A stretch of 64,000 nucleotides of DNA from Yersinia nurmii. GTDB lineage: Bacteria; Pseudomonadota; Gammaproteobacteria; Enterobacterales; Enterobacteriaceae. The notes beneath the pieces were generated by a model, which saw only the letters and a program-made list of their open reading frames with translations, had not been told where the DNA came from and ran no database searches. The DNA is taken from assembly GCF_001112925.1 (NCBI RefSeq), contig NZ_CPYD01000007.1:1-64000 (forward strand). Reading direction: 5' to 3'. The translations under genes were made by a program, and so were the position numbers. The stretch's first letter is position 1; every line of letters starts with the position of its first letter. Positions 1 to 8,456 of the stretch are shown here, piece by piece.

Positions 1-65
1 CAGTTGGTTAGAATACCTGCCTGTCACGCAGGGGGTCGCGGGTTCGAGCCCCGTCCGTTCCGCCA
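1..65 (+). tRNA. aspU: tRNA-Asp (GTC), 5' end cut by the window
   Basis: The sequence contains the D-loop end, a GTC anticodon in the CCTGTCACG context, the GGTTCGAGCC T-loop and a 3' CCA. About 12 bases of the 5' acceptor and D-stem lie before position 1. The anticodon stem (CCTGC/GCAGG) and acceptor 3' strand (CCGTTCC) differ from the second tRNA-Asp at 10599. By synteny with E. coli this should be the distal tRNA of an rRNA operon just upstream; that is inferred, since no rRNA is visible. Confidence 0.93.
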
Positions 66-75
66 CTTATTGCAT

Positions 76-104
76 AACCCTGAATCTTTGATTCAGGGTT
101 TTTT
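76..104 (+). terminator. Intrinsic terminator after tRNA-Asp
   Basis: A perfect 10-bp stem (AACCCTGAAT paired with ATTCAGGGTT) around a 5-base loop is followed by a T-run. It lies 10 bases after the tRNA CCA and probably ends the rRNA/tRNA transcript. Nothing recognisable was seen between it and the insertion sequence end near 298. Confidence 0.85.
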
Positions 105-322
105 GCATTCTAATATTTATAACTTTTCTCTCAGATAAGATAGGTAGAGCGGTAAATTCCAATCATTGATACTTATATTCTTATTTTTTAAATTCATCTA
201 ATCGATACTCAACACTTTATAGCCAATCACTTAGCTTACAGTTGATTGCCGTAGTTCGGTCATTTCCTAAGCCTTGAATCACTTGGCTAACGTGTAACGG
301 TCAACTAAAACCGGACACGGAT

Positions 323-1164
323 TTAGGCACATTGCTGTAGTCGGCGTTCATATTCATCCGGCGATATATTTCTCAGCCGATAATGCCGCCTTTTCAGATG
401 ATAAAAACTGTCGATATAATCGATAACATCAGCGATACCCTGACTTCGGGTTTCATAACGACGATAGTTAACCCTCTCAGCTTTCAGGCTGCGGAAAAAC
501 CTTTCCGTAACAGCATTATCCTGGCAGTTACCTTTTCGGCTCATGCTACCTGTAACATCCAACTCCTGCTGGCAGGATTGGAACTGCGCGCGGGTATATT
601 GCACCCCTTGATCGCTATGGAACACCACAGACCCTGTGGGTCGGCGTTTATTTACGGCCAGCCTTAAGGCCCGGACGGTCAAGTCGCTGTCCGGCTTGTC
701 TGAGAAGGCCCAACTCACTATTTTTCTTGAACATAAGTCCATCATGATAGCCAGATATAACCAGCCCTGAGCGGAACGCAGATAGGTAATGTCACCTGAC
801 CACCAGGTATTCAATGTCTCTGGATTACACTGCAGATTCAATAGATTAGCGGCAACGACAGCGGGTTTTCCGCCGCGTGGATAACGATCACGTCCGGGGC
901 GTTTAGCCTCCAGTAATAAGTTTTTCATTAGCTGCCGAACGCGGTATCTGCCCACGTTAAAACCTTGTTCCCGTAACTCGATGCACATGCCCGGCTGCCA
1001 TATGTGGCATCCATTTCAGCATGAACATGCTTAGCCGCCGCGTGCAACATCAGAACATCGGGCTTGATCATTAGCCGACGACTACGGGCATAAAACACGC
1101 TGCGCGTGAGCGATAAACAGCGGCATACCTGTTGGATATTTGCACCGACCTTCTTCAGTTTCAC
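323..1164 (-). pseudogene. IS3-family transposase OrfB (DDE integrase), frameshifted
   Basis: This is the catalytic half of the IS3-family transposase, in two frames. The N-terminal piece (928-1164) ends ...MDATYGSR and then runs into an unrelated frame. The rest (323-988) resumes at MCIELREQG and contains the DDE residues in GDITYL, HSDQGVQYT and NAVTERFF. Family members usually read YGSRRMC here, so a single missing base near 989-991 (CGG GC ATG instead of CGG CGC ATG) explains the break. The site is far from the normal orfA/orfB slippage point, so it looks like a mutation rather than programmed recoding. Confidence 0.85.
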
Positions 1165-1493
1165 CGCGACTTTTTGTCGTTGTTCATTTCCATGGCGAAG
1201 AAGGCCGAAACCTTTTTTAACAGGTCATTGTCGCTCTGCAACTGCCGTACCTGCTTTTCAAGTTCTTGTATTCGCCGTTGTTCCGGTGTTATAGCACTGG
1301 CTATCGGTGTGTTTCCGCGGATCTCTCCGCGATACTGCCGTAGCCAGTGTTGTAAGGTTGAAAGGCCAATATTCATTGTTTCAGCAGCTTGGGTCACCGG
1401 ATACTTATGCTGAAGAACCAGATTGACGCACTCTTGTTTAAACTCATGAGTAAATGATTTTTTTCGCATTCTCACCTTGTTAGTGTTGCTCAT
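1161..1493 (-). CDS. IS3-family transposase OrfA
   Basis: This 110-aa protein has an N-terminal helix-turn-helix (about residues 12-60, with HEFKQECVNLVLQHKYPV and STLQHWLRQYRG) followed by a leucine-zipper-like helix (IQELEKQVRQLQSDNDLLKK). It binds the terminal repeats and is normally joined to OrfB by -1 frameshifting. An A-rich run encoding DKKSR just before its stop (about 1171-1176) is a plausible slippage site, and orfB begins within 4 bases of that stop. The reading frame is intact. Confidence 0.88.
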   Translation of the reverse strand: MSNTNKVRMRKKSFTHEFKQECVNLVLQHKYPVTQAAETMNIGLSTLQHWLRQYRGEIRGNTPIASAITPEQRRIQELEKQVRQLQSDNDLLKKVSAFFAMEMNNDKKSR

Positions 1494-1529
1494 TATATCT
1501 CTAACAAAGTGTCCGGAATGATTAGACCA

Positions 1530-1793
1530 TTACAGATCTCAAACTACGGTGAAATGCACCGGTACGGGGAGCTGGTTTCAATGGCGTTTGTGGAATCAAC
1601 GATCAATAAAGTAATCGCCAGACGAATGGCCAAAAAGCAGCAAATGCAGTGAAGCAGAAAAGGCGCGCATTATATGTTACAGACACGGACAGCAGTCCTG
1701 AATAACGAACTTCAGGATAAATTTTCCAGTTGGTATCCCGGTTGCGCTATAGACGATCAGAATGGCAGGAAGCTATCCGCGATGGCAGCATAG
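1530..1793 (+). pseudogene. C-terminal fragment of a second transposase, with in-frame stop
   Basis: From about 1530 the plus strand reads in frame through NYGEMHRYGEL, FVESTINKVIARRMAKKQQM, a TGA stop at 1650-1652, then GAHYMLQTRTAVLN and SSWYPG, ending at TAG 1791-1793. The text resembles the C-terminus of ISKra4-type transposases as I recall them, where a Trp (TGG) stands at the stop position; that family name is tentative. There is no start and no upstream half. The fragment starts right at the IS3-family element's right end, so that element may have landed in it or arrived with it. Confidence 0.6.
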
Positions 1794-1833
1794 CTCAAAC
1801 GCGGACTTCGCATGTGATGATAAAAACCTTTTA

Positions 1834-2823
1834 TTATCGGTAACTCATAGTAAAACTAGCCACGCCGTTTGCTGCTCCGGGCGTGATATGTTCTCCAATC
1901 TGGTAATAACGGGCGGTCAGAGGAATTTCAACGTTTCCAATGCTAGTTGTATCCAGTACGTTAATTGCTGTTCCTAAGGGGAATGGCATGTTATTCCTCA
2001 ATATTTGGATTCCTAATCCTGTAGCGACTCTTTCACCATTAGACCCACCACTCAGTGGCAGAGCATTATTGATGTACTCGCGATCTCCAATGATGAGGTC
2101 GACTTTGGTATTGACATCGCAGTTTAGTTCAATAGTAAAAGGTATCTCTTTGGCATAGCTTCCGATTCCTTTAAACATGTAACTATTGACGGTGCCCATG
2201 GGGACTAGAACTGACGGTGTGGTCAGGTTACAGCCATTGACGTTAATTGCTACCGATGGAAAATTGACATGCCCTAGGTGCCGCCCCACACTGGCGCGAA
2301 GACAGACATAATCGACGTGATAAGGTACAAATGCAGGCATGACTCCAGATTTGATTTCCCCATATTTCACCAAAAAATACTCTACCTTGGTGGAAAGAAT
2401 GTAGTATATCGGTGTTTCACGGGGTCCATTGGCATCTAGTAGACCCGGCTTTCCGTCCGTTCTAAAAGCAATGCCTACACCATCCCAAGAGGTTTTGTAG
2501 ACCCTCGATCCATCATAAGTGAGGCCGGTTTCCCCCATTCTATTATATGGTTGGAGGACGAAATCCCCAATCACATGAAAACCTTCATTTTCCAGTAATT
2601 TAGCAGAGTACTCATAGCTTCCTGAACCCAGCAATGTCCCAATTGGTGCATTATTGGGTACAGTAATAGGACTCATGTTTGTGCTTGGGGGGTTATGCCA
2701 TATGGCGCGGCAATCACCATCAGCATAGGCCGTAGAAGTAAATATCATCGTCAGTAGAAAAGCCAAAACAGCGGGGTACGGGCTATGGCCTCTTAGCAGG
2801 AGAAAACTGCGGTTATTCATCAT
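1834..2823 (-). CDS. Fimbrial adhesin-like protein, solitary
   Basis: This 329-aa secreted protein resembles two-domain tip adhesins of chaperone-usher pili. A signal peptide ends near residue 34 (...STAYA). The first part, to about residue 190, has no family I can name. The second begins near NVNGCNLTTPSVLVPMG and ends GVASFTMSYR, the pattern of a pilin domain whose last strand is capped by a chaperone. Cysteines occur as plausible disulfide pairs. No chaperone, usher or major pilin gene is nearby, and transposon debris flanks both sides. It is either an orphan left after loss of a fimbrial operon or works with a system elsewhere. The pilin-domain call is fairly firm; the ligand is unknown. 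Confidence 0.72.
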   Translation of the reverse strand: MMNNRSFLLLRGHSPYPAVLAFLLTMIFTSTAYADGDCRAIWHNPPSTNMSPITVPNNAPIGTLLGSGSYEYSAKLLENEGFHVIGDFVLQPYNRMGETGLTYDGSRVYKTSWDGVGIAFRTDGKPGLLDANGPRETPIYYILSTKVEYFLVKYGEIKSGVMPAFVPYHVDYVCLRASVGRHLGHVNFPSVAINVNGCNLTTPSVLVPMGTVNSYMFKGIGSYAKEIPFTIELNCDVNTKVDLIIGDREYINNALPLSGGSNGERVATGLGIQILRNNMPFPLGTAINVLDTTSIGNVEIPLTARYYQIGEHITPGAANGVASFTMSYR

Positions 2824-2899
2824 ATTAAGCCACTCCTAATTTTGTATTTATAAAAAGTATTTCCCTATGTAAATTTGAGAGCGGTTTGATAATTCTTAC

Positions 2900-3284
2900 C
2901 AGATTTACCCCTATAATTCCAGACACATCGCCGGCCTTATTTTAGATTTGCCGACGCCGCAGATATTCCCGCGGTGAACGGTAACCTAACGCACTGTGCG
3001 GATGCCATTCGTTATAGTGCTCGAACGCCATAGCCAGATTCTGCACTGCGGTATACGCATCGGGCCTGGCCATCACGCTGATATAGCCGCGCTTCATCGT
3101 CTTCACGAAGCGCTCTGCGATGACGTTGATCTCAGGGCTACGTACTGCCGTGCTTTTTGGCTCCAGCCCCAGCAACCGGGCGAACCGCCGGGTTTCATGC
3201 GATCTCTAGGCTAAGCCGTTGTCCGTCAGCCACTCAATGGGCTGAGTAGGCTGTTGTTGACCGAAGCGTCGTTCAACCGAAGCA
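2900..3284 (-). mobile_element. IS2-like remnant (orfB 3' end plus terminal repeat)
   Basis: The minus strand encodes the end of an IS2-type Orf[15 protein letters not shown], an in-frame TAG at 3206-3208 where family members have Tyr or Cys, then [28 protein letters not shown] and [22 protein letters not shown], stopping at 2942. Beyond it, 2900-2925 matches the IS2 terminal repeat as remembered (22 of 26 positions). Only the last part of orfB remains; the rest of the element, including orfA, is missing. Its upstream edge, about 3284, is the fusion point with yafC. Confidence 0.82.
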
Positions 3285-3742
3285 CGGGGAGTGCCGTAGC
3301 GCTGCAGATAAGCAGGGGAAGCCACAATATGGCGGTAACTATTCATCAGCTTTCTGGTGCGCAAAGTTGAATCCTGTAATGTGCCTACGCGAATGGCGAT
3401 ATCGACTTTACGTTCGATCAGATTGATAAATGTCTCTGAGGAAACCAGTGAGAGTGTCATTAACGGATAGCGCACTCTGAAGCTAGCCACCGACGGTGCT
3501 AGCATATGCAAGATTACCGGAGTAGAGGCATCAATGCGTAATAGCCCTCTTGGATTCAGCGGGTTATCGAGCAGTTCATTTTCCGCCAATGCCATTTCAC
3601 GCAAAATCGCCTGCGTGCGTCTAAAGTAATGTTCGCCTTCCTGCGTTCGGCTGATTTGTCGTGTTATACGATTCAGCAATGTTACGCCCAGCTTGGTTTC
3701 TAGCTTTTTAACCGCTCTGCTGACCACGGAGTTAGCTTTCAT
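3284..3742 (-). pseudogene. yafC: Truncated LysR-family regulator, YafC-like
   Basis: The open frame from 3742 to 3206 is a hybrid. Residues 1-153 are LysR-type: the end of the winged HTH ([16 protein letters not shown]), then the effector-domain start ([32 protein letters not shown]). Residues 154-178 are IS2 OrfB. The gene is also damaged at the front. It starts MKA and jumps directly to NSVVSR, whereas E. coli YafC, from memory, has about 27 more residues between them, covering the first HTH helices. Loss of half the DNA-binding domain and over a third of the effector domain makes function unlikely. Position beside yafD supports the yafC name. Confidence 0.8.
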
Positions 3743-3851
3743 TGTTGCTAATCAAGCAAAAATATTTTGATATTTCTATCATTTTTGTCATCCAGAGAGA
3801 AGCTCATAATGCGGCCTATCAAGTCGATACTTATTTTATCTGGAGTCAACG

Positions 3852-5033
3852 ATGCCTTTAGCCTTACTCGCATTGACCATTAGCGCTTTTGCTATTGGTA
3901 CCACCGAATTTGTGATTGTTGGACTCGTGCCCACGATTGCTGAACAGTTAAATGTTTCGGTACCCTCAGCCGGTTTACTGGTTTCTATTTACGCGCTGGG
4001 TGTAGCAATTGGCGCACCAATATTGACCGCATTAACAGGGCGTATTCCACGGAAAACCTTGCTGATTGGCCTGATGATACTCTTTACGCTAGGCAATTTT
4101 CTGGCATGGCAGGCACCGGGTTATGAATCGTTAGTCGTGGCTCGTCTGCTGACCGGGCTGGCTCACGGCGTGTTTTTCTCAATCGGTTCTACCATCGCAA
4201 CCGGTCTGGCGCCGAAAGAGAAAGCCGCATCGGCGATTGCCATTATGTTTGGCGGGTTGACGGTAGCCTTAGTCACAGGTGTGCCTCTAGGCACCTTTAT
4301 CGGGCAGCATTTTGGCTGGCGTGAAACCTTTTTAGCTGTCTCATTGATTGGTGTGGTGGCGATCGTTGCCAGCGCTATTTTGATTCCCAGTCATATTCCC
4401 AATAAAGCTAGCGCCGGTTTAAAGCAGCAGTTACAGGTATTAACTCATCCGCGTTTATTACTGATTTATGCCATTACTGCGCTGGGGTACGGCGGTGTCT
4501 TCACTATGTTCACCTTCCTGGCACCGATAATGCAAGAATTGGCCGGTTTCTCTGCGTCAGCGGTGAGCTGGATCTTGCTGGCATACGGAGTTTCAGTCGC
4601 GATTGGGAATGTTTGGGGTGGTAAATTAGCGGATCGTTACGGTGCGGTACCGGCACTTAGCTTTATTTTCGCTGCGTTGGCTGCGCTACTGTTTATTTTT
4701 CAGTTTACGGCGAACCACAGCATTGCCGCTCTAATGACTTTAATGGCTATGGGAATCTTTGCATTTGGTAACGTGCCGGGCTTGCAGGTATATGTGGTGC
4801 AGAAAGCTGAGGAATACACGCCACATGCAGTGGATGTTGCTTCAGGGCTGAATATTGCCGCTTTTAACGTGGGGATCGCCTTGGGATCGCTCATCGGTGG
4901 GCAGATCGTTTCCCAATGGGAATTAGCTCAAACCCCATGGATTGGCGGTGTGATAGTGATTGGAGCGTTAGCGCTGATTATGGTTAGCGGTGAGTTGGAT
5001 AAACGGCATTTTCGCCGAGCGATAGCCCGCTGA
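3852..5033 (+). CDS. MFS drug/sugar efflux transporter (DHA1/AraJ-YdhP type)
   Basis: This 393-aa inner-membrane protein has about 12 hydrophobic helices and the major facilitator loop signature between helices 2 and 3 (LTGRIPRKTLL). The N-terminus (ALTISAFAIGTTEFVIVGLVP) is typical of the proton-driven AraJ/YdhP exporter group. Helix 5 carries VTGVPLGTFIGQHFGWRETF, similar to the antiporter motif C region. The substrate cannot be told from sequence. The gene diverges from the broken yafC, which may once have controlled it; with that regulator gone, expression may be unregulated. It has its own terminator downstream. Confidence 0.88.
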   Translation: MPLALLALTISAFAIGTTEFVIVGLVPTIAEQLNVSVPSAGLLVSIYALGVAIGAPILTALTGRIPRKTLLIGLMILFTLGNFLAWQAPGYESLVVARLLTGLAHGVFFSIGSTIATGLAPKEKAASAIAIMFGGLTVALVTGVPLGTFIGQHFGWRETFLAVSLIGVVAIVASAILIPSHIPNKASAGLKQQLQVLTHPRLLLIYAITALGYGGVFTMFTFLAPIMQELAGFSASAVSWILLAYGVSVAIGNVWGGKLADRYGAVPALSFIFAALAALLFIFQFTANHSIAALMTLMAMGIFAFGNVPGLQVYVVQKAEEYTPHAVDVASGLNIAAFNVGIALGSLIGGQIVSQWELAQTPWIGGVIVIGALALIMVSGELDKRHFRRAIAR

Positions 5034-5116
5034 TTTATCATCAAAGCGGATAGCACTAATGGGAAGCTGAAGCTATTGCCCGAAACATGTTATTCAAATA
5101 ATCGATACGTGCTCTA

Positions 5117-5140
5117 AACCCGCGAAATGCGGGTTCTTTT
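5117..5140 (+). terminator. Intrinsic terminator after the MFS gene
   Basis: A 7-bp stem (AACCCGC/GCGGGTT) with loop GAAAT is followed by CTTTT. It lies about 80 bases after the transporter stop. Nothing else recognisable was seen between it and yafD. Confidence 0.75.
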
Positions 5141-5315
5141 ATGATGTAAATCATCGTCGTTGCCTATTCGGACTTGAGTCCGTTCGCGCTATCAGACAGT
5201 ATTCCTCAATCGGACGTGTTGATAGCCAGCAAAAGAAATGTCTGGCTGAAGAATATCTGAGCGTATAATACTCAATTACAGGCTGGTCCATCCGGCCAGT
5301 TTGTTTTTAACGGGA

Positions 5316-6110
5316 ATGGGCAAGAGCGTGCCGAAAAAAACCTATGCCATGCGCTATGTAGCAGGGCAACCAGCCGAGCAAATCTTTCCGGGCTCTGCCA
5401 GTCAGCTAGGGCAGGGGCTACCTCCGGGCGTTCCATTACCAACTTCTGAGCGTCTGCGGATTATGGTATGGAATATCTTTAAGCAGCAGCGACCTGATTG
5501 GCTCTCTGTGCTGAGAGGTTTTGGCAGCGATGCTCAACTGATGCTGTTGCAAGAAGCACAAACCACCCCTGAACTGGTGAGATTTGCGACGTCTAATTTT
5601 CAGGCAGCCGATCAGGTGCCTGCCTTTGCGCTGCCTCAGCATCCCTCTGGCGTAATGACGCTTGCCGCCGCTCACCCAGTATACTGCTGCCCACTACGAG
5701 AGCGTGAACCCCTGCTACGCTTGGCTAAATCAGCATTGGTAACGGTTTATCCCATTCATGATGGTCGATTGCTGATGGTTGCCAATATTCACGCTGTGAA
5801 TTTTAGCTTGGGCGTAGACGTTTACAGCAAGCAGTTGGAACCTATTGGTGAACAAATCGCAATGCATCGTGGCCCGGTGATTCTGGCCGGTGATTTTAAT
5901 GCCTGGAGCCGTCAGCGAATCAGAGCATTATTGAAATTCGCCAGAACCCTGAGTTTACAGGAGGTCGAGTTTCAGGCCGATAATCGTAGCCGAGCCTTTG
6001 GCCGACCGTTGGACTATGTTTTTTACCGCGAATTAAAAGTTGCTGATGCCGAAGTGCTGGTGACCAGAGCCTCCGATCACAATCCCTTACTGGTTGAATT
6101 CAAATCTTAA
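5316..6110 (+). CDS. yafD: Endonuclease/exonuclease/phosphatase family protein YafD
   Basis: This 264-aa protein has the EEP metal-dependent hydrolase fold. Visible motifs in order are VWNIFKQQ (Asn), LQEAQT (metal-binding Glu), [15 protein letters not shown] (catalytic Asp and Asn) and ASDHNPLL (Asp-His at the end). It closely resembles E. coli YafD as remembered. A biochemical substrate is not established to my knowledge. The start chosen is ATG 5316; GTG 5328 aligns better with E. coli, and a TTG at 5301 is also open, so the true start is uncertain within about 10 codons. Confidence 0.9.
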   Translation: MGKSVPKKTYAMRYVAGQPAEQIFPGSASQLGQGLPPGVPLPTSERLRIMVWNIFKQQRPDWLSVLRGFGSDAQLMLLQEAQTTPELVRFATSNFQAADQVPAFALPQHPSGVMTLAAAHPVYCCPLREREPLLRLAKSALVTVYPIHDGRLLMVANIHAVNFSLGVDVYSKQLEPIGEQIAMHRGPVILAGDFNAWSRQRIRALLKFARTLSLQEVEFQADNRSRAFGRPLDYVFYRELKVADAEVLVTRASDHNPLLVEFKS

Positions 6111-6151
6111 TCCGCTTGCGACAACCCTCATTAATGACAAATTGTAGACAT

Positions 6152-6175
6152 AAAAAAAGCACCCCGAAGGGTGCT
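6152..6175 (-). terminator. Terminator of mltD, possibly shared with yafD
   Basis: The stem AGCACCC/GGGTGCT has a 4-base loop (6158-6175). On the minus strand it is followed by a run of seven T, making a strong terminator for mltD. On the plus strand the tail is only CTCTTTA, so it is weaker for yafD. Confidence 0.82.
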
Positions 6176-6200
6176 CTTTAGCTGTTATAACCTTAATGCA

Positions 6201-7583
6201 TTATGCATCTGGTGCTTTTTGACCGTTGACATACAGGGTCAATTTTAAACCAGGTTGCAAACTGTTAGCCTTGCTGACTACCGAATTCCATCGCATCACA
6301 TCGTTGGTGTTTACACCGTGACGCTTGGCAATACTGGCAAAAGAATCACCTTTACGAACCTGATAGGTGATGCTTTTGCTGGCCGTATTGCTTGCCAGTT
6401 GCAGGGTTTGCCCAACTTTTAAGGTACTCGAGGTACGTAAGTTGTTCCAACTCTGCAAATCGCTGGTCTTGATATTCAATCGCTTGGCTATCGTAGATAA
6501 AGTGTCGCCAGGGCGAACTTTATACTGCGAACCTGATGCTGACGTTTTTGTGTTATTAGCCACCTGAGTGGATTTGGACACAACAATATCAGTTTCAGCC
6601 AGTGAGTCTTTAAACTGCTCTGCATGGGTTTTCGGCAACATAATGTAATGAGGACCGTTAGGTGCCGTTACATTGCGCTTATACCCTGAATTATAAGCTT
6701 TCAGCTTAGTCAGCGACATTCCTGCCATCTCAGCCGCCTGAGTTAGCTCTATCTGCTGACCGACGTCTACTCGCGCTAACGCACGGTTTTCGTTGGTTTC
6801 AGGTAACTTGATACCGTATTTCTTGCTGTTCTTGATAATGTCACTCAAGGCCAGCATTTTAGGGACATAAATTGACGTTTCACGCGGAAGCGACAATGCC
6901 CAGAAATTGGTCGGTTTACCCTTAGCTTTATTGGCTTTCACCGCTTGCATGACTCGGCCTTCACCACTGTTATACGCGGCGATGGTTAATAACCAGTCAC
7001 CGTTAAACATTTTGTTCAGGCGTTCCATCATATCAAGCGCTGCCTTGGTAGAGGCAACCACATCGCGACGGCCGTCATACCATTGGTTTTGCTTTAATCC
7101 ATAATTTCGACCGGTACTCGGGACTATCTGCCATAGCCCTGCGGCGTTGGCGGAGGAAGTCGCGTGTGGGTCAAAAGCGCTCTCCACTATGGGTAGCAGT
7201 ACCAGCTCCATCGGCATCTTACGTTGCTTAATCTGCTCGACTATCAGGTACATGTACGGCTCTGCCCGTAATGTTACATCGTGGAGATAGCTCTTATTTT
7301 TTAAATACTTTCGTTTTTGTTCACGGATCAGGGCATTATCCTGAACCTTCATCTTCAGCTCGTCGCTAATGAAGTTCCACAGATCGTTCTGCGCGACGCC
7401 GGTATCACTTTCCAGCCATCGCGCGGAGCCCTCTCGGGCACTATCCGTGTACTTTCCTGCTTCACTTTCTTGACCTGCCGAAGACAAACTCTGTGCATGC
7501 TGCTCGGGAACCTGCACGTCCTGCCTGGACGTTTGGCACCCTACAAGCAAGACTGAGGCGAGAAATATCGCTTTGGTCTTCAT
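6201..7583 (-). CDS. mltD: Membrane-bound lytic murein transglycosylase D
   Basis: This 460-aa lipoprotein cleaves peptidoglycan glycan strands with formation of anhydromuramic ends. A lipobox precedes Cys16 (VLLVGCQ). The SLT domain carries the catalytic Glu134 (PIVESAF), followed by ANAAGLWQIVPSTG and IAAYNSGEGRV. Two C-terminal LysM peptidoglycan-binding repeats start at YKVRPGDTLSTIAKRL (about residues 350-400) and YQVRKGDSFASIAKRH (about 405-455). Length and arrangement match E. coli MltD. It is transcribed in the same direction as gloB upstream, with a 73-base gap. Confidence 0.96.
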   Translation of the reverse strand: MKTKAIFLASVLLVGCQTSRQDVQVPEQHAQSLSSAGQESEAGKYTDSAREGSARWLESDTGVAQNDLWNFISDELKMKVQDNALIREQKRKYLKNKSYLHDVTLRAEPYMYLIVEQIKQRKMPMELVLLPIVESAFDPHATSSANAAGLWQIVPSTGRNYGLKQNQWYDGRRDVVASTKAALDMMERLNKMFNGDWLLTIAAYNSGEGRVMQAVKANKAKGKPTNFWALSLPRETSIYVPKMLALSDIIKNSKKYGIKLPETNENRALARVDVGQQIELTQAAEMAGMSLTKLKAYNSGYKRNVTAPNGPHYIMLPKTHAEQFKDSLAETDIVVSKSTQVANNTKTSASGSQYKVRPGDTLSTIAKRLNIKTSDLQSWNNLRTSSTLKVGQTLQLASNTASKSITYQVRKGDSFASIAKRHGVNTNDVMRWNSVVSKANSLQPGLKLTLYVNGQKAPDA

Positions 7584-7656
7584 GTGTGTGTCAATGTTAG
7601 TTGCTTAAAAGACGAGCAATCATACTTTGCTTCGACAAATAACACAACTAAAAGCT

Positions 7657-8412
7657 TCAGAAGCTATCTTTACGGGCACGTAATTCAGCAAAAATCAGGG
7701 AGTTGTCATTAGGCGGAGTATCCACACCTAAATTCCTTTGTAAATCAATGTCATCACAGCGTAAAAAAACATTAATTTTACGCTCTAATTGCAATTCTGA
7801 GGGTAGGCTTGAGTGGTTTTTTGCTCTTAATTGCTTGATTTGTTGTTGATATGTTTCAATATCTCGATCTTGTGGTAAAACTGAACGGGCAAAGTTAAGA
7901 TTCGAAAGAGTATATTCATGCGCGCTGCAAATTAAGGTCTCATCGGGCAACTGTGCGAGTCGTTGAATTGATGCGTACATTTGTTGGGGCGAGCCTTCTA
8001 ACAGCCGTCCGCAGCCGCCAGAAAATAACGTATCCCCGCAGAAAAGATAAGGTGCGCTGTAGTATGCGATATGGCCAAGGGTGTGTCCGGGAACGGCAAT
8101 TACGCTGAAAATTTGTCCGCACAAAGACAGGCTATCGCCTTCTTTTACGATAATCGTAGCCCCTTTTTGTGCCGTTTCCTGCGGGCCGTAAACCGGAATG
8201 TTGGGGAAATTCTGGCGTATTTCGGTCACTCCGCCAACGTGATCGTGATGGTGGTGAGTCAATAGAATTCCTTCGGGAATCCAGCCTTTTTCTTTTAGCT
8301 TGCTCAGTACCGGCGCGGCTTCTCCCGGATCGACAATCAGGCAGCGTTGCTGTTGGTTAACCAATAGCCAAATGTAATTGTCTTGAAATGCAGGAATGCT
8401 GATAAGATTCAT
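7657..8412 (-). CDS. gloB: Hydroxyacylglutathione hydrolase (glyoxalase II)
   Basis: This 251-aa binuclear metal hydrolase converts S-lactoylglutathione to D-lactate and glutathione, the second step of methylglyoxal detoxification. The metallo-beta-lactamase signature [10 protein letters not shown] is present, with further metal ligands in [22 protein letters not shown] and SAHEYTL. The C-terminal helical substrate-binding part ends at [11 protein letters not shown]. The start at 8412 ([15 protein letters not shown]) is chosen by family length and a GAGG ribosome site; the open frame upstream overlaps yafS. It diverges from yafS. Confidence 0.96.
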   Translation of the reverse strand: MNLISIPAFQDNYIWLLVNQQQRCLIVDPGEAAPVLSKLKEKGWIPEGILLTHHHHDHVGGVTEIRQNFPNIPVYGPQETAQKGATIIVKEGDSLSLCGQIFSVIAVPGHTLGHIAYYSAPYLFCGDTLFSGGCGRLLEGSPQQMYASIQRLAQLPDETLICSAHEYTLSNLNFARSVLPQDRDIETYQQQIKQLRAKNHSSLPSELQLERKINVFLRCDDIDLQRNLGVDTPPNDNSLIFAELRARKDSF

Positions 8413-8456
8413 CGGATACCTCTCGTTGGCAACAGCTTGATAGAAGATAATAAAAC

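Larger units (their letters stand above)
298..1530 (-). mobile_element. IS3-family insertion sequence, defective
   Basis: This roughly 1.23-kb element has imperfect terminal inverted repeats. The left end reads CGGTCAACTAAAACCGGACAC from about 298. The right end, read on the minus strand from about 1529, is TGGTCTAATCATTCCGGACAC, with 15 of 21 positions matching. Both transposase genes lie on the minus strand. Length, orfA/orfB organisation and the DDE motif are those of the IS3 family. No convincing target-site duplication was found, so exact ends are uncertain by a few bases. OrfB carries a frameshift, so the copy is probably not autonomous. Confidence 0.85.

Noticed and set aside
928-988. 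OrfB break considered as programmed frameshifting
   Set aside because: The normal slippage site of IS3-family elements is at the orfA/orfB junction; this break is inside orfB and has no slippery heptamer.
298-1530. Target-site duplication around the IS3-family element
   Set aside because: The flanks (GTAA on the left, TTAC on the right) are inverted rather than direct, so no duplication can be claimed.
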